From Flavobacteriales bacterium UBA6051 (lineage in GTDB: Bacteria; Bacteroidota; Bacteroidia; Flavobacteriales_D; Crocinitomicaceae): 64,000 nucleotides of DNA. Positions 27,066 through 34,419 of this stretch are shown here, in pieces. The position numbers were made by a program, and so were the translations under genes. The stretch is from assembly GCA_002427735.1 (NCBI GenBank), contig DIYP01000005.1, positions 62,001-126,000 on the forward strand. The letters are read 5' to 3'. The stretch's first letter is position 1; every line of letters starts with the position of its first letter. Below the pieces are notes generated by a model, which saw only the letters and a list, made by a program, of their open reading frames with translations, did not search any database and had not been told where the DNA came from.

Positions 27066-28433
27066 TTACAGATTCATATAAGTCAAATCTACAATGTACA
27101 CTCTACTGAACCATCCCTTTTCCATTGAATATCTTGATTTCTTATATACTGCAACCGCCACAGCTTGTTGATAATTACCATTTGAATCGGGACCATGAGG
27201 CACACCAATTGGAACCACTTCTTTCACAGTCCAATCGTCAAGAATATTTTTCTCTTCTCCTAAAGAGTTGATTACTGATCTTCCCTTTAACCCTAATTGA
27301 GAAAACCCTGATGGATTAAACATATTTACATTAGGCCCTTCATAATCTACACCAGAAGAAACATATTCTCCCTCACCACCAACTGCCATGTATTGATTTC
27401 CGCCAAATTCAACTAACGTCATTGTTTTCACATAGTCAGAAGGACTCTTGAACGTTTCAGCATTGGCGACAGTTCTTTCAGACTGGAATGTGATGTTATG
27501 AACATCGTCAATTTTAGCTGAAGAGAACATTACCTGTTCCGACCAACCTGTTACGGCATACATGATTTTATTTTCTGCATCATATTCCATATCAATAAAA
27601 GCTTGTTCTTCTTCCGTGAACCTTCCTTGAGCTACTACTGATTTCGAAGTACCTCCCTTTCCATGTTGAGTAACTATATCTAAATCAACAACCAGATAGT
27701 CATTATAGTTTTCCTGATCATATTCAAGTCGATGAAACCCAATAAACAAATGCCGATCACTTACCGCTTCCATTTCAAATGCATCCGACAAAACATCACC
27801 TCCAACGCTAATATCATAAGGACTTCGGGTAAGGTCACTTTCATAGATTTCCGAGAAATAATACTCCTTTTCTGTAAAATCGCAAAGTAATACACCTAAT
27901 GCATCTTTAATATTTTCTCTGCTGTAAGCATATAAAATTGCAATTCTCCCGTCAGGAGTTTCAGCCACTTCCAAAAAATTAGCATCCCAAAATTCTTGAT
28001 GATCATTTCGGTTAAAAACAACCTTGGCAGTTAAACTTTCATTCAAAAAGGCCACGTATTCCATACCACAAACAACCACCCAATCATCATGCAGAACTTT
28101 AACTTCATTCACCGTGTTCTTGTATCCAAAATCAAACAAGTCGTTCATGTTATGTGACGAATACATTCCATGTTGATCTTCATGATAAACCCGATAAACC
28201 TCAGGATATTTCTGTCCATCCTTTTCAACCATCGCCGCAACAACAACATCCCCTTTGCTATTTACATCCATGCCCATACTCATATGATGAGTCGTCATAT
28301 CCTCATCAAATGGAGATGCAAACCCTTTCGAAAAAATGAAATTTTTATCAATTTCACCTCCGAGCTGGGCATAACCTAAAAAAGATTGAAACAGCATGTA
28401 AATAATCAGAACTTTTGGAACTCTATTTTTCAT
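27066..28433 (-). CDS. Secreted protein of unknown function
   Basis: Protein of 455 residues that I do not recognise. The ATG at 28433 is preferred over one 17 codons upstream because it opens a proper signal peptide (basic KNRVPK, then VLIIYMLFQSFLGYAQ). The mature part is beta-rich with repeated units of the type VNSKGDVVVAAMVEKDG and TPDGRIAILYAYSREN, compatible with a propeller. No T9SS C-terminal signal, lipobox or membrane helix is visible, so a periplasmic location or export by another route is likely. It lies upstream of, and in the same direction as, the LytS/LytTR pair, but a hairpin lies between them. Confidence 0.72.
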   Translation of the reverse strand: MKNRVPKVLIIYMLFQSFLGYAQLGGEIDKNFIFSKGFASPFDEDMTTHHMSMGMDVNSKGDVVVAAMVEKDGQKYPEVYRVYHEDQHGMYSSHNMNDLFDFGYKNTVNEVKVLHDDWVVVCGMEYVAFLNESLTAKVVFNRNDHQEFWDANFLEVAETPDGRIAILYAYSRENIKDALGVLLCDFTEKEYYFSEIYESDLTRSPYDISVGGDVLSDAFEMEAVSDRHLFIGFHRLEYDQENYNDYLVVDLDIVTQHGKGGTSKSVVAQGRFTEEEQAFIDMEYDAENKIMYAVTGWSEQVMFSSAKIDDVHNITFQSERTVANAETFKSPSDYVKTMTLVEFGGNQYMAVGGEGEYVSSGVDYEGPNVNMFNPSGFSQLGLKGRSVINSLGEEKNILDDWTVKEVVPIGVPHGPDSNGNYQQAVAVAVYKKSRYSMEKGWFSRVYIVDLTYMNL

Positions 28434-28577
28434 TTTGATTTTTGTTTCAAATGTATCTCCATGCATAATACGCGTAAGTAGCATCTCATCAAATCACGCT
28501 TGTTTTTCACGAATCACTCTCTATAGTTTATAAAAGCATGTTGGACCTGTCTTGCTCTCAACTTTTAAGTTTTTCAT

Positions 28578-28606
28578 AAGTGTGCCTGTGAGAACGAAAC
28601 ACACTT
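28578..28606. repeat. Short inverted repeat in the 28434-28704 intergenic region
   Basis: AAGTGTG (28578-28584) and CACACTT (28600-28606) are inverted copies with a 15-bp spacer. An outer TTCAT/ATGAA pair extends the symmetry with bulges. It lies between the divergent genes ending at 28433 and starting at 28705 and may be an operator or an RNA hairpin. Confidence 0.3.
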
Positions 28607-28663
28607 TGATGAAGTTAAAAGCAGGATTCATGAATTATGAAATTTACGGCGCGTGTGAAGCCA

Positions 28664-28671
28664 TAAATTTG
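28664..28671 (+). promoter_or_regulatory. -7 promoter element of the SBBP-propeller gene
   Basis: TAAATTTG matches TAnnTTTG exactly. A TTTA lies 17 bp upstream (28643-28646). The start codon at 28705 is 33 bp downstream. Confidence 0.5.
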
Positions 28672-28704
28672 TCGGAAGTACCATTCAAAAGAATCTAAAT
28701 TTTA

Positions 28705-30702
28705 ATGAAAATGAAAAAAACAATTACGATACTGACAACATTTCTGTTATCGGTAACTCTCAATGCCCAAACGACTTTCCAGCAAGAGTTTGAGTTAGAT
28801 TATACACGATCTTTCGGTGGCTTGGGGATAGATCTCGCCGCTGACATGTCTGTTGACGGAGAAGGAAATCAATATCTACTTGGTAGGTACGCAGGTGATT
28901 TTAATTCTGGATCTAATAACCCAAATGTTCCTGCCGTCTCAGATAATGCAATGGGATCGTACCGATTATTTCTACAAAAAGTAGGGACGGATAATCTCAT
29001 ACAATGGACCAAACTAGTTACAACCGTAAATTCTAATACGAATGTTTCGCCGGGTAAAATTGCTTTTGATTCAGATAATAATGCCTACGTATTTTTCTCT
29101 GGAAGAAGAAATGAAGTAATTATTGATCCAAATGGAGACAGCATCAATATACAAGTTACGGATTCTCCTGCTACTACTCCAAATGATCTGTTTCTTTGGA
29201 AAATAACTCCAGATGGTAGCACCGCTTGGGTAAAAACATTTGGTGGAGATTATACAGACTACGCCAGATCAATTACCGTTGACGAAAATGACGATCTTAT
29301 CATTGTAGGAACATTTCGATTTACTGCCAATTTTCAACCGGACTTAGGTCCTCACATACCAAATGTTGGAAGTGGAGGATTTCTCATGACTTCTGGAGAT
29401 TTTTCTTCAGCTGGATTCAATGGTTTTGTTGTGAAACTTGATTCGGATGGACAAACTATCTGGGCGCAAAATATTGAAGGAAATGGTATAGATGAGGTTA
29501 CCGATGTTGCTACCGGAAATGGAAATATTTTTATTACTGGATGGACTTGGAGCAGTAATTTCCAATTCCCTAATGTTTCTGGGACACATGCAAGCATCAA
29601 TCGAGATGGATTTGCGGGAATTCTATCATCAGGTGGTCAGGGACTTGGCGTACAATACTTTTCAGGTTCTGGAAACGACGGTTGTTATGAAGTTGTTGTT
29701 GATGAAGATGCGAACTCATATGTGGCTGTAAATACAGAAAGTTCACAATTAACTTTTGGAGGAGCAACACATACCCTAAACTATGGTCTATCGGAGGCTC
29801 TTATTGTAAAATTTGATGATATCGGAAGCTACCTTTGGCATCACCCTATTATGAGCGACGGCAATGACCGAATTGCGGATCTCACAATTGGTTTGGATCA
29901 AAGCCTTTATGTAACTGGACGAATAGAATCTATTTCAAACCCTCAAGGCGGTGCAACTTACGGAACCCTGGCAGCAGCAGGTTCGCATGATATGTATGTT
30001 GCTAATATATCGAGTGACGGGGTAGTAAATCGCTTCTCAATTACGGGAGGTCCCGGGATAGAGGAGATTGAAGACATAGAATTTCATTCTAATGGAACCA
30101 TGTACCTCTATGGAACAGCAGAAGAAAATGTTCCATTTACCTTGTGGGGAACAGATACAATAGATCTTGCTGTTAATGGTGCTGACCGCGACATATTTAT
30201 CGCTCGGGGCTGGGATTGCAATGCAGATATTACACCTGAAGTTTCTTTGATTGGAGATTCACTTATTAGCGATATTCAAATAGGAGCAGGTTTTGAATGG
30301 ATTTTTGATGACGGAAACACCATAACAACCTACCCTAGTTCAGGAGAACCAATTCTGGTAAATCCTACTGATTCAGGAGCATACGCGCTGATAATTTCTT
30401 ACTATGGTTGCCCATCAGACACTTCTAACTTTGTTGTATTCGACGCAAATACCGGAGGTAACGTTGGATTAAATGAACTAAACAACATACAAATCTCAGT
30501 TTACCCAAACCCATCAAATGGAATAATTACAGTTGACGGAAATATTCTGATAAATCGCCTGGAAATTGTAGATATTACAGGAAAGACAGTCGCACATTCT
30601 AGTAGCAATAAAGCTGATCTATCTTCATTGCAGACAGGAAGTTATTTTGTAAAAGTATATCACAATAACACAACTTCAGTGAAAAAGATTATCAAGAAGT
30701 GA
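28705..30702 (+). CDS. T9SS-secreted SBBP-type beta-propeller protein (type A signal)
   Basis: Secreted protein of 665 residues. It has a signal peptide (TILTTFLLSVTLNAQ), about 480 residues of SBBP-like propeller repeats (SVDGEGNQYLLGRYAGDF, TFGGDYTDYARSITVDENDD, GNGNIFITGWTWSSNF), a PKD/Ig-like stretch (EVSLIGDSLISDIQIGAGFE), and a T9SS type A sorting domain (ISVYPNPSNGIITVDG ending VKKIIKK). The protein should be carried across the outer membrane and attached or released after removal of the C-terminal domain. No catalytic motif is seen, so a binding or adhesive role is most likely. The lysS-like relic starts only 8 bp after its stop. Confidence 0.88.
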   Translation: MKMKKTITILTTFLLSVTLNAQTTFQQEFELDYTRSFGGLGIDLAADMSVDGEGNQYLLGRYAGDFNSGSNNPNVPAVSDNAMGSYRLFLQKVGTDNLIQWTKLVTTVNSNTNVSPGKIAFDSDNNAYVFFSGRRNEVIIDPNGDSINIQVTDSPATTPNDLFLWKITPDGSTAWVKTFGGDYTDYARSITVDENDDLIIVGTFRFTANFQPDLGPHIPNVGSGGFLMTSGDFSSAGFNGFVVKLDSDGQTIWAQNIEGNGIDEVTDVATGNGNIFITGWTWSSNFQFPNVSGTHASINRDGFAGILSSGGQGLGVQYFSGSGNDGCYEVVVDEDANSYVAVNTESSQLTFGGATHTLNYGLSEALIVKFDDIGSYLWHHPIMSDGNDRIADLTIGLDQSLYVTGRIESISNPQGGATYGTLAAAGSHDMYVANISSDGVVNRFSITGGPGIEEIEDIEFHSNGTMYLYGTAEENVPFTLWGTDTIDLAVNGADRDIFIARGWDCNADITPEVSLIGDSLISDIQIGAGFEWIFDDGNTITTYPSSGEPILVNPTDSGAYALIISYYGCPSDTSNFVVFDANTGGNVGLNELNNIQISVYPNPSNGIITVDGNILINRLEIVDITGKTVAHSSSNKADLSSLQTGSYFVKVYHNNTTSVKKIIKK

Positions 30703-30710
30703 TTTAAATC

Positions 30711-30810
30711 TCCCTCAATTGAAACCGGAAAAATGGGACGTTAAATCTGAACCGGAACTGACCGAAAATGGGCAGTTGATTATATTGAGTCATAGACTGA
30801 ATAAGTAATT
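30711..30810 (+). pseudogene. Fragment of a second lysS 3' region
   Basis: 30711-30781 aligns without gaps to lysS 23075-23145, with about 60 of 71 positions identical. In the lysS frame it encodes PQ-L-KPEKWDVKSEPELTENG-QLI, against PQMKPEKWDIKSGPELTENEQLI in the intact gene. Six of the differences are synonymous third- or first-base changes, so the parent copy seems to have evolved under coding constraint before it was broken. After LI the frame diverges and ends at a TAA at 30808-30810. No start codon or other lysS sequence is present, so it is a relic rather than a gene. Confidence 0.85.
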
Positions 30811-30820
30811 ATAAAACTAA

Positions 30821-30849
30821 GAAGCACCTTTTAAAAGAGGTGCTTTTTT
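30821..30849 (+). terminator. Intrinsic terminator behind the lysS fragment
   Basis: AAGCACCT (30822-30829) and AGGTGCTT (30838-30845) form a perfect 8-bp stem with an 8-base loop and a T-run. The GC core GCA/TGC and position recall the lysS terminator at 23337-23370, as if fragment and terminator were duplicated together. It also serves the T9SS gene ending at 30702. Confidence 0.8.
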
Positions 30850-30930
30850 ACGTTTTCAGATTTTCTATTGGTTTGAATATGGTTTCATTAATGAGCTCAC
30901 GCTTGACCATTTCGAAGCAAAATAAAGCGG

Positions 30931-30938
30931 TATCTTTA
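30931..30938 (+). promoter_or_regulatory. -7-like promoter element of the XRE gene
   Basis: TATCTTTA differs from TAnnTTTG by one base and lies 41 bp before the start codon at 30979. The -33 region (TTTC, 30910-30913) is weak. Confidence 0.35.
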
Positions 30939-30978
30939 GGAAAAGATTTTAGCCAATCAACACCTTGTCTTTGAATCA

Positions 30979-31515
30979 ATGAATAAATATGAATACATAT
31001 CCAGTGCAAGGAAAAAGGGCAGAATTACACAGAAAGAGCTCTCAGAGCAGACAGGAATTTCTTTAAGAACTATTCAACGCATCGAGAGTGGAGAAGTAAA
31101 CCCAAGGCCTTTTACCATAAAAAGAATTGAAGAAGTATTAGGAATAACCGAAAATCCTGTGAACATGAAAAAAGAGGACGCGAATAACTACTACGTTATT
31201 TTCAAATGGCTATTCGCTTCGTCACTATTCTTACCCGTTTTATATTCATTTATAGCGTTGGCTTATTGGAAAAGATTAGAAAAACAGATTAGACATCCCT
31301 TGAGAGGTTTGATATATTTTAATCTTTTTTCAGCCTGCATTGCTCTACCTGTTCTCGTAGTTGTGACGGCAATGATCTTGAGAAGCTTTAATGTACCTAC
31401 AACCATTCGATTTTTACCGATCTATGTTCCAATTTATTGGTTCTTTGCCACTATCAATTTACTCGGAACTTTACGTGTTTTACATCTAAAACACACCAAA
31501 AAGTCTACATTTTAG
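30979..31515 (+). CDS. XRE-family HTH protein with membrane helices
   Basis: Protein of 178 residues. An XRE/Cro-type HTH (about 8-60: ARKKGRITQKELSEQTGISL, then TIQRIESGEVNPRP) is followed by three to four hydrophobic helices (about 73-170). Membrane-tethered XRE proteins of this kind occur in Bacteroidota, often with unknown targets. The DNA-binding domain would face the cytoplasm. It is followed, after 111 bp, by the hydrolase/esterase pair at 31627-34253; the two palindromes in that gap are possible binding sites. No partner gene such as a toxin is seen. Confidence 0.8.
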   Translation: MNKYEYISSARKKGRITQKELSEQTGISLRTIQRIESGEVNPRPFTIKRIEEVLGITENPVNMKKEDANNYYVIFKWLFASSLFLPVLYSFIALAYWKRLEKQIRHPLRGLIYFNLFSACIALPVLVVVTAMILRSFNVPTTIRFLPIYVPIYWFFATINLLGTLRVLHLKHTKKSTF

Positions 31516-31533
31516 CTTTTGATTATCAAAAAC

Positions 31534-31552
31534 TTAAGCGCTTGACGCTTAA
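31534..31552. promoter_or_regulatory. Inverted repeat upstream of the hydrolase genes
   Basis: TTAAGCG-CTTGA-CGCTTAA is a perfect 7-bp inverted repeat with a 5-base centre, 18 bp after the XRE gene stop. There is no T-tract after it, so an operator is more likely than a terminator. Confidence 0.4.
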
Positions 31553-31581
31553 ATGACGTTCAAATGACGCCCCACATTTTG

Positions 31582-31596
31582 TCATTGTTCCAATGA
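31582..31596. promoter_or_regulatory. Second inverted repeat upstream of the hydrolase genes
   Basis: TCATTG-TTC-CAATGA is a perfect 6-bp inverted repeat with a 3-base centre, 30 bp before the start codon at 31627. It is close to where a promoter should be, so it may be an operator. Confidence 0.35.
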
Positions 31597-31626
31597 GTGT
31601 TTTGTCCTTTGTGAAAAAGGAAAATC

Positions 31627-33396
31627 ATGTCTCGAATAATAATAGCCTTAGCCATAATTTTTGTTCATTCTTCCGTGGATTGCCAACAAATCATTTCCGA
31701 AAACGGAGATTCGTTAGATGTACAAGAGGGTACGCTCAGTTTACCTGAAAATAGAATGAGTGAAACCACAAATACCGTTACACTTTCATATCAGGTTGCC
31801 ACATCTAAAAATTCAGAAAACGGAAACGTAGCAATATTCATGTTGGCCGGTGGTCCGGGTGGATCATGGCTACAAACCGCTTCTTTACAAGAGCGATTCG
31901 ATGAAATACGAATGTACCAGCAGTTTGCCGACGTGGTAATCTATGATCAAAGAGGAGCCGGTAAATCAATCCCAAACCTTGATTGTAAAGACGTTATTCT
32001 TAACAAGAAAATCGATCATCTTGACTCAAAATCGGTAGCGTATACAAAACGTGAACTAGCTACTGAATGTCGAGATCATTGGCTTAATATGGGGGTTGAC
32101 CTTTCAGCTTACAATACGGCAGAAAGCACAGAAGACCTCGAAGATTTGCGGCAACATCTAGGGTATGATCAACTGGTATTAGTGGGAGGCAGTTACGGCT
32201 CACATTTGGGCTTGAATTACATTAAAAAATACCCTGACAAAGTAAAGTGTGCAATATTCCATGGTATCGAAGGACCTGATCACACTTTAGACATGCCCAG
32301 TCAGGTTTTGAACGCTTATAAAAGAATCGCAACGGCCACCGAAAGCAGCGCATACTATTCACTAAAGTTAAAGGGGAAAACATTTCTGGAATTACATGAG
32401 CACTACTTGAAGAGCTTGAAACACTCTTTTGATGAATCTTCCAAACGGCTCATTGCTAATTTTATTTTTAGGTATAAAGCTGGAGACAGGAACAATCTTT
32501 CGAGATGGGCTGACAACCTCCTCAATCTCTACGAAGGAGAATCTGGATTGAGCCAATCGGTCAAAAATTATCTAACAAATATTATAGCTCCGCACGCTAT
32601 GAACAATGTAATGGACTTCTCATCATGGGCCACTCCAGAAAGAATTGCCCAAATCAGAATTGACAGCGGCAACTATATTTTAGGGCCCATTAATAACATT
32701 TACTTCGATAAAGATTCCATTTGGCCAGTGAACGATCTTGGAAATGAATTTAGAGGTCCAATGTCATCTCAGGTGCCAGTGCTACTTATTCATGGAACAT
32801 GGGATATATCAACTCCTATCGAGAATGCTTTAGAGATGCACGAACAGCTTTCAAACAGCAAACTAATTGTGGTTAAGCATGGGTCACATGATGCTTATTA
32901 CGAATTACTTGAAGAGTGGAGTCCCATGAAGCAAAGGATCAATGATTTCTTGAATGATAAATATGAAAAAGAGTACAATGAAACAACCTTAAAACTGGAA
33001 TTTCCCGAGGTGTTCGATGAACGACAAATTGCTTTTTGGGATGCAGTAATTGAAGGAGATGTTTCCAAGGTCAGCAAGATTATAGAGGAAGACATAGATA
33101 TTAATCTACTTGATACGCGCACAAAGAAAACCGGAAGAACTGCCTTGAACTGGGCCGCATGGTATGGGAATCTGGAAATGATAGAATTGTTATTAAGGTA
33201 TGGTGCACAAATTAACCTTGCCAACAAAAGCGGATATACACCTATACACCACGCCATTGAAAACTGCAAGTTCGATGCTGTTCATTTACTCTTGGAAAGG
33301 GGAGCTGATCTAAGCATTCCCTCTTTGAAAGGAGTCTATCCAAAAGAAACAGCGCAGGAATCATGTCCAGAAGTAAATAGTCTAATTCAAGAATAA
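31627..33396 (+). CDS. Exported alpha/beta hydrolase (S33-like) with C-terminal ankyrin repeats
   Basis: Protein of 589 residues. A signal peptide (IIALAIIFVHSSVDCQQ) precedes an alpha/beta hydrolase of the proline-iminopeptidase/TAP-like group. Visible are LAGGPGGSW (oxyanion loop), DQRGAGKS (107-114), the nucleophile elbow GGSYGS with Ser189, and a C-terminal TAP-like part with IHGTWDISTP (acid) and VKHGSHDAYYE (His). From about residue 475 there are three ankyrin-type repeats (TGRTALNWAAWYGNLEMIEL and SGYTPIHHAIENCKFDAVHL). This fusion is unusual. The ankyrin part could bind a protein partner or dock the enzyme. The esterase-like gene starts 14 bp downstream, so the two probably form an operon. 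Confidence 0.85.
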   Translation: MSRIIIALAIIFVHSSVDCQQIISENGDSLDVQEGTLSLPENRMSETTNTVTLSYQVATSKNSENGNVAIFMLAGGPGGSWLQTASLQERFDEIRMYQQFADVVIYDQRGAGKSIPNLDCKDVILNKKIDHLDSKSVAYTKRELATECRDHWLNMGVDLSAYNTAESTEDLEDLRQHLGYDQLVLVGGSYGSHLGLNYIKKYPDKVKCAIFHGIEGPDHTLDMPSQVLNAYKRIATATESSAYYSLKLKGKTFLELHEHYLKSLKHSFDESSKRLIANFIFRYKAGDRNNLSRWADNLLNLYEGESGLSQSVKNYLTNIIAPHAMNNVMDFSSWATPERIAQIRIDSGNYILGPINNIYFDKDSIWPVNDLGNEFRGPMSSQVPVLLIHGTWDISTPIENALEMHEQLSNSKLIVVKHGSHDAYYELLEEWSPMKQRINDFLNDKYEKEYNETTLKLEFPEVFDERQIAFWDAVIEGDVSKVSKIIEEDIDINLLDTRTKKTGRTALNWAAWYGNLEMIELLLRYGAQINLANKSGYTPIHHAIENCKFDAVHLLLERGADLSIPSLKGVYPKETAQESCPEVNSLIQE

Positions 33397-33410
33397 TCTA
33401 TCCTAAGAAA

Positions 33411-34253
33411 ATGAGCATTAAACGAATATTCGATAAGTCAATAATAGCTGTCAACTTTATACTGTTAATCATAATGATTAGCGGGTGCAATTCAACTTCA
33501 CATGTATCAGGTACACATGATTCATATTCTATCGCATCTCAAATATTAGGAGAAAACAGAGAATTAGTGGTAAGAAAACCAAGAGGATACAAAACAGGTG
33601 GGCAGGAAAAATACCCTGTCATCTATGTTTTCGGCGGAAACTCCTTGAATTATTCCATCTACAAGGACCTTGACTTACTCATAAGGACAGGACATTGCAT
33701 ACCAGCAATTATTGTTGGAATACCGAATATTAATCAAAAAACCAGACAGAGGGATTTAACACCACCATTTTTAAAACAAGACCTGGATGATAAGAATTCT
33801 CCCTTGGGTGAAGCAGATAAATATTTAGCGTTTGTGAAGACAGAAATCATTTCTTTTATCGATTCGAACTATCACGTCTCTAACGATAGAATCGCCGTTG
33901 GACATTCCCGCGAGGGATTGATGGTCATGTACTCCCTGATGTTTATGCCAGATCTTTTTAATAGTCATTTGGCATTAAGCCCAGCACTTTGGCGCGAAAA
34001 AAGCCTTTTCGTTGAGAAGTTCTCAGATTTCGTTCAAGAAAGTGACACCCTTCCCTCTCAAATAGTGATGACAATTGGTGATTTGGAAGTAGACAAAATG
34101 AAAAGTGCATTCGATAAAACAGTTCAAGTACTAGAAAACAACTCGTCAAAGGTGAACTACAAAAAACTATTCTTTCCGGACGCCAATCATGCACAAAACC
34201 CATTTTTAACTGCTCCAATTGGTTTAAATTGGATACTTGATAAAAGACAGTAG
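33411..34253 (+). CDS. Esterase-like lipoprotein (alpha/beta hydrolase)
   Basis: Predicted lipoprotein of 280 residues; the lipobox ISGC places the lipidated Cys at about residue 26. The rest fits the esterase family PF00756, related to IroE/Fes and esterase D: KYPVIYVFGGN, then the nucleophile elbow VGHSREGLMVMYSL with Ser166, HLALSPALW, and a C-terminal FFPDANHAQNP with the likely His260. The elbow has Glu where GHSxGG enzymes usually have Gly. The substrate is unknown. Its position 14 bp after the S33-like hydrolase suggests that both act on the same peptide or ester substrate in the periplasm. Confidence 0.78.
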   Translation: MSIKRIFDKSIIAVNFILLIIMISGCNSTSHVSGTHDSYSIASQILGENRELVVRKPRGYKTGGQEKYPVIYVFGGNSLNYSIYKDLDLLIRTGHCIPAIIVGIPNINQKTRQRDLTPPFLKQDLDDKNSPLGEADKYLAFVKTEIISFIDSNYHVSNDRIAVGHSREGLMVMYSLMFMPDLFNSHLALSPALWREKSLFVEKFSDFVQESDTLPSQIVMTIGDLEVDKMKSAFDKTVQVLENNSSKVNYKKLFFPDANHAQNPFLTAPIGLNWILDKRQ

Positions 34254-34271
34254 GCAACGTGTTGAAAATAG

Positions 34272-34319
34272 ACGACTCTTTCAGTATTTATTTTCTCTTG
34301 ATTAAGGCATTTGAGTCGT
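34272..34319. repeat. Distant inverted repeat between 34253 and 34420
   Basis: ACGACTC (34272-34278) and GAGTCGT (34313-34319) are inverted copies with a 34-bp AT-rich spacer, in the gap between the esterase and kinase genes. It may be a weak terminator or an operator, or chance. Confidence 0.2.
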
Positions 34320-34419
34320 AACGATAATAATCTGTGCTTCTTATTTCGCGTTTAGTCGTGAGTGACATCTTCATGTCCTTAGGAATACTTACATTTCAAG
34401 GCAAAGAATCACTATTACA

